A stretch of DNA of 64,000 nucleotides from DAISKN01 sp964553925 (lineage in GTDB: Bacteria; Acidobacteriota; Vicinamibacteria; Marinacidobacterales; SMYC01), in assembly GCA_964553925.1 (NCBI GenBank), contig CAZKNR010000472.1, forward strand, positions 1 through 64,000, in the 5' to 3' direction. Each line of letters starts with the position of its first letter. Position 1 is the first letter of the stretch. Positions 58,987-64,000 of the stretch are shown here, piece after piece. A program made the position numbers and the translations under genes. The notes beneath the pieces are model-generated. The model was not told the origin of the DNA and made no database searches. It saw only the letters and a program-made list of their open reading frames with translations.

Positions 58987-61900
58987 TCGCGGACTCCCCC
59001 AAGTGAGTTCGGCGAGCTCGTCCACCACCAGAGCGGCCGAAGTTTTTTCTCCGAGGGCCAGATTCGATCGAGGGTGCTTCCCTCGAAGACCTCTCCGTTT
59101 TTCACCACATAGCGAACGGTGTTCGTGTTGTGGATGTCTTCGAGCGGGTTCTCGTCCAGGACGACCAGATCGGCGAGCTTCCCCGGCTCGATGCTTCCCA
59201 AGTCCTGGGCGAGGCCGATGATCTCGGCGCCATGGAGAGTCGCCGCCCGCAGGGTTTCCATCGGGGTCAGACCACCGGAGGCGAGAGACCACATCTCCCA
59301 ATGATAGCCGAGCCCCTGGAGCTGGCCGTGGCTTCCGATGCCCACACGCCCTCCGGCGCGAATGATCTTCGCCGCCTGAGCCGCAGTTTTCTGGAAGACG
59401 TGCTCCTCCTCGCGGAACCAGGGCCGTCTTTGAGTGTTGGAGTCGATGAGGTTATGCGGCAGGAAGCGATTCAGCTTCTCGTCGTCGTGCACTTCGGTCG
59501 AGGTGTAGTAGTAATTTTCGGCGAACGGCCCTCCGTAGGCGACGAGGAGAGTCGGCGTGTAGCTCGTGCCCGATCGCGCCACGAGCTCCACCACGTCCTT
59601 GTAGAGCGGGACGATCGGAAAGCTGTGCTCGTTGCCGCTGAAGCCGTCGAGGACGTGCGTGAGGTCGAGCTTGAGGTCGAGCGCCCCCTCGGTCGTCGGC
59701 ATCATCTCGAGCTCCTTCGCCGCCTGGACCACGAGCTGGCGCTGCCTTCGATTCCCTACGATGTAGGACTTGAGATTGCGCGTCCGGTAGTGCTCCTTGT
59801 AGCGCCTGAGGACGCTCTTCGCGTGATCGAGAGAATCGAACTGGTTGTCGGAGAAGATCCCCGGTCCGGTGGAATAGGCCCTCGGTCCGAGCACCTCGCC
59901 CGCGTCCACCAGATCCTGGTAGGCGAACATGTCGTTGGTGCTCGTCTGGACGTCGAGGCCGGCCGTGACGCCGTAGGCGAGGTTCGCGAGAAAGCTCCAG
60001 TTGTCGACGTCGAGGATTCCCCGCCGGATCTCGAACCAGTGGGCGTGGGTATCGACGAATCCCGGAACGATGGTCTTGCCTTTCACGTCGATGACCGAGG
60101 CACCCTCGGGAGCGCGTCCTCTCGGTCCGACGGATTCGATGCGGTTTCCCCGGAGGACGACGTCGGCGCCCCTCAGAACTTCGTCCCCGCGCATCGTCAC
60201 GACACGGGCGCCGCGCAGCACGACGACACCGTCGGGAGCGGTGCGAGGGACTTCGACCGCGACCTCGATCCTCTGGACGTCGGCCTCGGCCTCCGCCGGT
60301 GCGAACGGCGGGGACTCCGTCTCCTCACTCGAAGGCGTCGAAGCATTCTCCTTCGCCGCAAAACTGACGCTCGCGAGCGGCCTTCGAAAGAGAGTCGAGC
60401 CGATCGCCCATTCGATGGTCCTGCCGCCGTCGCTCCAGCCGAAGTAGTCGGCGCCAACGTCGGTGAGCTTCTTGACGGGAACCGCGGGCTTGGCGATGTC
60501 GACGGTGGGCGCCTGCCCCACGGGCGGCACCGCGATGAGGTAGAGCTGGCTTCCCACGTGAGCGAGAGCCCAGCTCCCGTCGGGGCTCATTCGGGCGTCG
60601 CTCGCTCCGACCGGCTCCTCGTTGAAGTAGATGCCCGGTCCCACGACCTTCAGGTGTTGACGGCGGTCCGTCCCGTCGAAGCGGAGCGACACCAGACCGT
60701 GCTCGCCGCTGTCCCCGAAACCCGGCGGAGACAAGTAAAGATAGACCCGCTCGGGATCGCGACCGAAGTGGGGCTTTCCGAGACCGCGGGCGGGGAGGAT
60801 CAAAGTCGCATCGCCGCCGGCGGCCGGAATCCACACCAGGTCCATTCCCGGCGCGGCCCCGAAGTCGACCGGTTGCGAGAAGCGGTCGTAGGCGCCGGCG
60901 CGCAGGGCGACGACGCGGGTCCCATCCGGAGACCAGACCGGGTCGCTGTAGAACGCCGCGACCCTCGTCATCCGCTCGGGGGTTCCTCCTGAGGCGCGGA
61001 CTTTCTCGATATGTCCTTCGCCCCCGGACCAGGTCGCGTAGGCGAGCCAGGTTCCGTCGGGGGACCAGGACGGCTGGAAGGCGCGCTTGCCCTCGGGCAG
61101 AACCGCCGCGGGCGCTCCCGAAGGGAGATCCATAACGTAGAGGCGGGTGAGCGAGGAGAACGCGAGGCGACCACCGTCGGGGGAAAGCGCCGGATCCTGG
61201 ATGAGCCGCGCCCGCACCGGACCCTCCTCGACCTTCCGCGGGAACCGAAGGGCGGGCCCGAGATCTTGAGCGACCTTCGCGGTGAACGCGATGGGCGCCG
61301 CGTTTCCGGTAGCGACCTCGATTTTGAGGATCTTTCCTCCGGAGGTCGTTACCACGTGCTCGCCGTCCGGGGTGAAGTCATAGCCCGGAAGCAGATCGCG
61401 GGTGAAAGCGGATTCCTGATCGTCCCTCTGGACGGGATAGTGGAGCCATCGGTCGGCGCCGGTAGCGAGGTCCCGAATCCGAAGACCGGTCTCGCCATCG
61501 AAACGGGTTCCGTAGACGAGCTTTTGTCCGTCGGGGGAAAGAACCGGACGGATGGCGCTTCCCTGCTCCTGGGTGAGGATGTCTTCGTCTCCTGACCTCA
61601 GGTCCATTCGCGCGATCTGCCAGAGCGGAAACGTCGCGTTGTACTGGAATCCGCCGTTCTTGCGCGCATAGTAAAGATAGCGCCCGTCGGGAGAAGCGAC
61701 GGCGCCGATGGCGTTCGATCGCTGATTTCTCGGAGTCTTGGGATCGGGTTTCGCCTTGGTGAGCTGGACCCCCGCGCCTCCGTCGACGTGGTACATCCAG
61801 AGCTCGTACGTCGACTGGCCCCAGTTGGTCCGCGACGCGATGACGTAACGTCCGTCGGCGGACCACGTGGGCGAAGCGAACTCGGCGTCCTTGTCATCGG

Positions 61901-62261
61901 AGAGCTTCTTCGGCTCGGAGCCATCCGGCTTCGCGATCCACACGTTCTCGGCGCCGTTGCGGTCACTGAGAAACGCAACCCATTTGCCGTCGGGCGAGAA
62001 CCGCGGCTGGCTTTCGAACGGAGGACCCGTCAGGACCGCGCGCGCTTCGCCGCCCTCGATCGGAAGGGTGTAGAGGTCGCCCGAAATCTCGAGAAGGAGG
62101 CTCTGCCCATCGGGCGAGACGTCGAGCGAGAGCCACGTCGCTTCGTCGGTCTCGAACTCGATCCGGCGCGTGGTCTGAAGGGGAAGGCCTTCCTTCTCCT
62201 TCTTCTCCGGCGCCTTTGCCTGGAGAGCCATCGCTGCGACCATCGACAAGACTACGATCAT
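58983..62261 (-). CDS. TolB-type beta-propeller fused to an amidohydrolase
   Basis: A 1092-residue secreted protein. A signal peptide (about 1-17) is followed by many WD40/PD40 units (SPDGKWVAFLSD, SADGRYVIASR, SPDGRYLYYAR, SPDGTWLAYAT) over about residues 45-610. A linker rich in Ser/Glu/Pro (about 640-680) leads to an amidohydrolase domain (about 690-1060) with PGFVDTHAHW (HxH), LTHVLDG, GNEHSF and GIGSHGQL. The C-terminus has GSIEPGKLADLVVLDENPLEDI. Such fusions are frequent in Acidobacteriota-like genomes. The aldo/keto reductase gene is translationally coupled to it. Confidence 0.92.
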   Translation of the reverse strand: MIVVLSMVAAMALQAKAPEKKEKEGLPLQTTRRIEFETDEATWLSLDVSPDGQSLLLEISGDLYTLPIEGGEARAVLTGPPFESQPRFSPDGKWVAFLSDRNGAENVWIAKPDGSEPKKLSDDKDAEFASPTWSADGRYVIASRTNWGQSTYELWMYHVDGGAGVQLTKAKPDPKTPRNQRSNAIGAVASPDGRYLYYARKNGGFQYNATFPLWQIARMDLRSGDEDILTQEQGSAIRPVLSPDGQKLVYGTRFDGETGLRIRDLATGADRWLHYPVQRDDQESAFTRDLLPGYDFTPDGEHVVTTSGGKILKIEVATGNAAPIAFTAKVAQDLGPALRFPRKVEEGPVRARLIQDPALSPDGGRLAFSSLTRLYVMDLPSGAPAAVLPEGKRAFQPSWSPDGTWLAYATWSGGEGHIEKVRASGGTPERMTRVAAFYSDPVWSPDGTRVVALRAGAYDRFSQPVDFGAAPGMDLVWIPAAGGDATLILPARGLGKPHFGRDPERVYLYLSPPGFGDSGEHGLVSLRFDGTDRRQHLKVVGPGIYFNEEPVGASDARMSPDGSWALAHVGSQLYLIAVPPVGQAPTVDIAKPAVPVKKLTDVGADYFGWSDGGRTIEWAIGSTLFRRPLASVSFAAKENASTPSSEETESPPFAPAEAEADVQRIEVAVEVPRTAPDGVVVLRGARVVTMRGDEVLRGADVVLRGNRIESVGPRGRAPEGASVIDVKGKTIVPGFVDTHAHWFEIRRGILDVDNWSFLANLAYGVTAGLDVQTSTNDMFAYQDLVDAGEVLGPRAYSTGPGIFSDNQFDSLDHAKSVLRRYKEHYRTRNLKSYIVGNRRQRQLVVQAAKELEMMPTTEGALDLKLDLTHVLDGFSGNEHSFPIVPLYKDVVELVARSGTSYTPTLLVAYGGPFAENYYYTSTEVHDDEKLNRFLPHNLIDSNTQRRPWFREEEHVFQKTAAQAAKIIRAGGRVGIGSHGQLQGLGYHWEMWSLASGGLTPMETLRAATLHGAEIIGLAQDLGSIEPGKLADLVVLDENPLEDIHNTNTVRYVVKNGEVFEGSTLDRIWPSEKKLRPLWWWTSSPNSLGGVRD

Positions 62262-62270
62262 GATTTCTCC

Positions 62271-62741
62271 TTACAGGCCGGAAACGACTCCGACCCCGTG
62301 ACGATAGACGAGCTCTCCCCCTCGCCCGGCGGTGGCGAGGAGACAACCCTCGGCGACGAGCGCCAGGGGAAGGGCCAGAAGCCGCGCTCGGTTGAGGCGG
62401 GGCCTCGGGCTCCCCCGGTCCCGCCACAGGGCTTCGAAGCGAACGGCCGCCACCACGAAGAAAAGGACGACAGTCGCGAACGCCCAGTCGCCGTGGCTCG
62501 CGACGGCTGCGACCGTCGCCTCATCGAGAGACGGCGTCAGAGAGTCGGCGGCGAGCTTCCCGCTCCAGGCGGTCGCAAGGGACGACAGCGCCGCAACGCC
62601 GAGTCCGAGAAGCGCGGCTCGGTCGACCCAGAGGTGACGAAAGCCCGCGACGAGCGCAAGGTCCAAGAGGAGCGCCATCGTGAAGAGCGCGACCGGAAAG
62701 TGGACCAGGAACGGGTGAACGTTGGGAAGCGACGAAAACAT
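62271..62741 (-). CDS. DUF2231 membrane protein
   Basis: A 156-residue protein with four transmembrane helices. The N-terminal VHPFLVHFPVALF and the C-terminal GGELVYRHGVGV are diagnostic of DUF2231. The function is not established; conserved His residues could bind a cofactor. The ATG at 62741 fits the family start, although the frame remains open upstream through the degenerate peptidase region. It precedes the TolB-amidohydrolase gene by 9 nt and may share its transcript. Confidence 0.85.
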   Translation of the reverse strand: MFSSLPNVHPFLVHFPVALFTMALLLDLALVAGFRHLWVDRAALLGLGVAALSSLATAWSGKLAADSLTPSLDEATVAAVASHGDWAFATVVLFFVVAAVRFEALWRDRGSPRPRLNRARLLALPLALVAEGCLLATAGRGGELVYRHGVGVVSGL

Positions 62742-62758
62742 CGAGAACCGCTCGAAGC

Positions 62759-63420
62759 CTACTTCGTTCGCGGACCCGGCGACAAGTGATTCTCGGTCTC
62801 CCGAAGGGCGGCGAGGACGGCGGACCTGGAGCCGTCGTCGAGCGTAAGGCGCGACCGAATGAGATCGCTTCGACCGAGATCGCCTCGCATCAGCCCGAGT
62901 CGGCGTGCGAGAGATCGGGGGTGACCCGATGGACCAGCTCGTGTACCACCACCCCGCTCGAGCGCCTTCGCGAGGCGCTTCCGGTCGGACGGCGCCGTCA
63001 TGCCGTCCCGCCCGGAGGCGACGCCCAGAACCCGGGCCACGCGGTGGTAGAAGACGTAGACCGCTGGACGCGGCGGTCGACAGATAGACACCCATCGCAG
63101 TCGGGGAAAGAGTCCACCCCGCGCCCGCGGGCTCCGAGGGAGTCACGACCACCACACCTGGAGCGCGCTCTCCGGGGCCGGCTCGGCAGTCGCGTCGCTC
63201 CATTGAACCCAAAACCCGGCCCCTTGAGGATCGACTCGACCTCCGCTTTCACGTCCTCTAGGGTACGGGCCCATGTCCGTCGCTCCACGAGGCAAGGATC
63301 GTCGCTCCGACCCAATCGCAGGGTGCACGATCTGAGCCTGGACACGAGCCGACTCAGGATGCGGTCAAGTTCGGGTAAGCGTTCCGTCGGAAAGGTTGCT
63401 CCCCATGAGACCCGCAAATC
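62759..63420 (-). pseudogene. Frameshifted zinc metallopeptidase (HExxH...SH type) remnant
   Basis: Recognisable pieces of one protein are spread over three minus-strand frames. In order: TLEDVKAEVESILK (near 63250), then GAGFWVQWSDATAEPAP (near 63200), then VVVVTPSEPAGAGWTLSPTAMGV (near 63130), then VYVFYHRVARVLGVA (near 63040), then VVVHELVHRVTPDLSHADSG (near 62920), then LMRGDLGRSDLI (near 62870). The HELVH plus a later SH and G-L-M match secreted peptidases of the HExxH...SHS..GIM type. At least four single-base frameshifts are needed to rejoin them, so it is a pseudogene unless the sequence has clustered indel errors. Neighbouring genes are intact. Ends are approximate. Confidence 0.7.
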
Positions 63421-63607
63421 CACGGATATTTGGAGAACAATCCAAAATACTGAAGTTAGAGGTATGTTTTTTGGAACGCACATACCAAGCATTTGGACGC
63501 CATCCTTGTATCTGCTGTATCTAAGTGTGTTAAAGGATCACTAAAAATCAAAGTCATTGATGTCTCCGTTGCTCTCGTGGCATCTCTTTTGCTCATGACT
63601 TGTCTCG

Positions 63608-63635
63608 TTGACTCAGGAATCGTCGTGCCTACAAC
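63608..63635 (+). promoter_or_regulatory. Sigma-70-type promoter for the TonB receptor gene
   Basis: TTGACT (63608-63613), a 16-nt spacer and TACAAC (63630-63635) resemble a sigma-70 promoter about 30 nt before the start codon. The surrounding 63421-63665 is clearly AT-richer than the rest of the window and holds no convincing gene. Confidence 0.4.
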
Positions 63636-63665
63636 ACTTGCTCTAATCAATCCTGGAGGGTTTAC

Positions 63666-64000
63666 GTGCAGAAAAGAGTCCTACTCCTCGTAGGTCTGTC
63701 CCTGCTCCTTGCTGTCAGTGGCTTTGCCCAGACCGCGCGTGTCGGCGGAAAGGTCACGGATCAGCAAGGAGGGATTCTCCCCGGAGCCACGGTGACCGCC
63801 ACCAACGTGGCGACCGGTCTCGCGTTGGAAGTGGTAACGAACGCCGCCGGCTCGTACCTCTTCCCCTCGCTCGATCCTGGATCCTACCGGCTGAACGTGG
63901 TGATGCCGGGCTTTGCCGGCTGGGTGCGCGAGGGCATCATCCTCGTCATCGGCCAGGGCATCACCATGGACGCCCAGCTCGCAGTCGAAGGCGTGACCGA
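63666..64000 (+). CDS. TonB-dependent Oar-like receptor, 5' end (partial)
   Basis: The first 111 codons of a gene that runs off the window. It starts at GTG 63666 with GGAGGG 5 nt upstream. A signal peptide (about 1-22, ending SGFAQ) is followed by a carboxypeptidase-like regulatory domain: GGKVTDQQGGILPGATVTATN, then SLDPGSYRLNVVMPGF. This N-terminal module is typical of Oar/CarboxypepD_reg TonB-dependent transporters of Acidobacteriota and relatives, which carry large substrates across the outer membrane. The plug and barrel lie outside the window. Confidence 0.88.
   Translation, partial: MQKRVLLLVGLSLLLAVSGFAQTARVGGKVTDQQGGILPGATVTATNVATGLALEVVTNAAGSYLFPSLDPGSYRLNVVMPGFAGWVREGIILVIGQGITMDAQLAVEGVT

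Noticed and set aside
63493..63693. Small plus-strand frame before the TonB gene
   Set aside because: It ends inside the receptor gene in another frame, has no ribosome site and matches nothing; the region is better read as promoter.

Overview
The window is a dense, high-GC bacterial chromosome segment with short gaps, many 4-nt start/stop overlaps and no phage, plasmid or complete insertion sequence. The gene set fits a Gram-negative, heterotrophic Acidobacteriota-like bacterium: VPS10/Asp-box and TolB/amidohydrolase proteins, an Oar-type TonB receptor, an S55-type secreted protein, and many secreted peptidases and amidohydrolases. That placement is inferred from gene content; no 16S rRNA is present.

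Left part (1-26990). tRNA-Glu and tRNA-Lys lie downstream of purA. An AAA ATPase gene faces a thioredoxin operon (trxA-trxB-tlpA-like). A plus-strand block carries rsmA, RNase J, ftsK, an AMIN/amidase_3 cell-wall amidase and a small membrane protein. A tightly overlapping minus-strand operon encodes a Fic-fold protein lacking its catalytic His, a six-TM GAF/GGDEF diguanylate cyclase and a mini-DnaJ, with an XRE regulator just upstream. Next come a HAD phosphatase and an 833-residue AroD-AroE-ThiF/MoeB fusion. They are followed by an S55-like secreted protein, a beta-propeller protein, an ECF sigma/anti-sigma pair, a TPR protein and a DUF2064 glycosyltransferase.

Middle part (27000-42900). An AbiE-like nucleotidyltransferase/winged-helix pair has a perfect 12-bp-arm palindrome overlapping its promoter. 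A giant Asp-box protein, a sensorless sigma-54 activator, a pheS-pheT-HAD operon, a secreted D-aminopeptidase/DUF3052/deacetylase operon, a degenerate Rpn/PD-(D/E)XK-type gene and an arginase-hydrolase-TPR operon follow. Small fold-back repeats sit in several gaps.

Right part (42900-64000). This holds an LIC_10091-like protein, a trypsin-like protease, an SDR and an orphan retropepsin. A second ECF sigma/anti-sigma operon ends in two HEAT-repeat proteins. A secreted hydrolase operon has three tandem amidohydrolases, of which only the middle one keeps the HxH metal motif, plus an M19 dipeptidase. metG, an aldo/keto reductase coupled to a TolB-amidohydrolase, a DUF2231 protein, a frameshifted metallopeptidase pseudogene and the 5' end of a TonB-dependent receptor complete the window.

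The most notable items are the AroD-AroE-ThiF fusion, the catalytic-His-less Fic/diguanylate cyclase/mini-DnaJ operon, the two ECF modules with matching putative promoters, the AbiE-like operator and the amidohydrolase trio.
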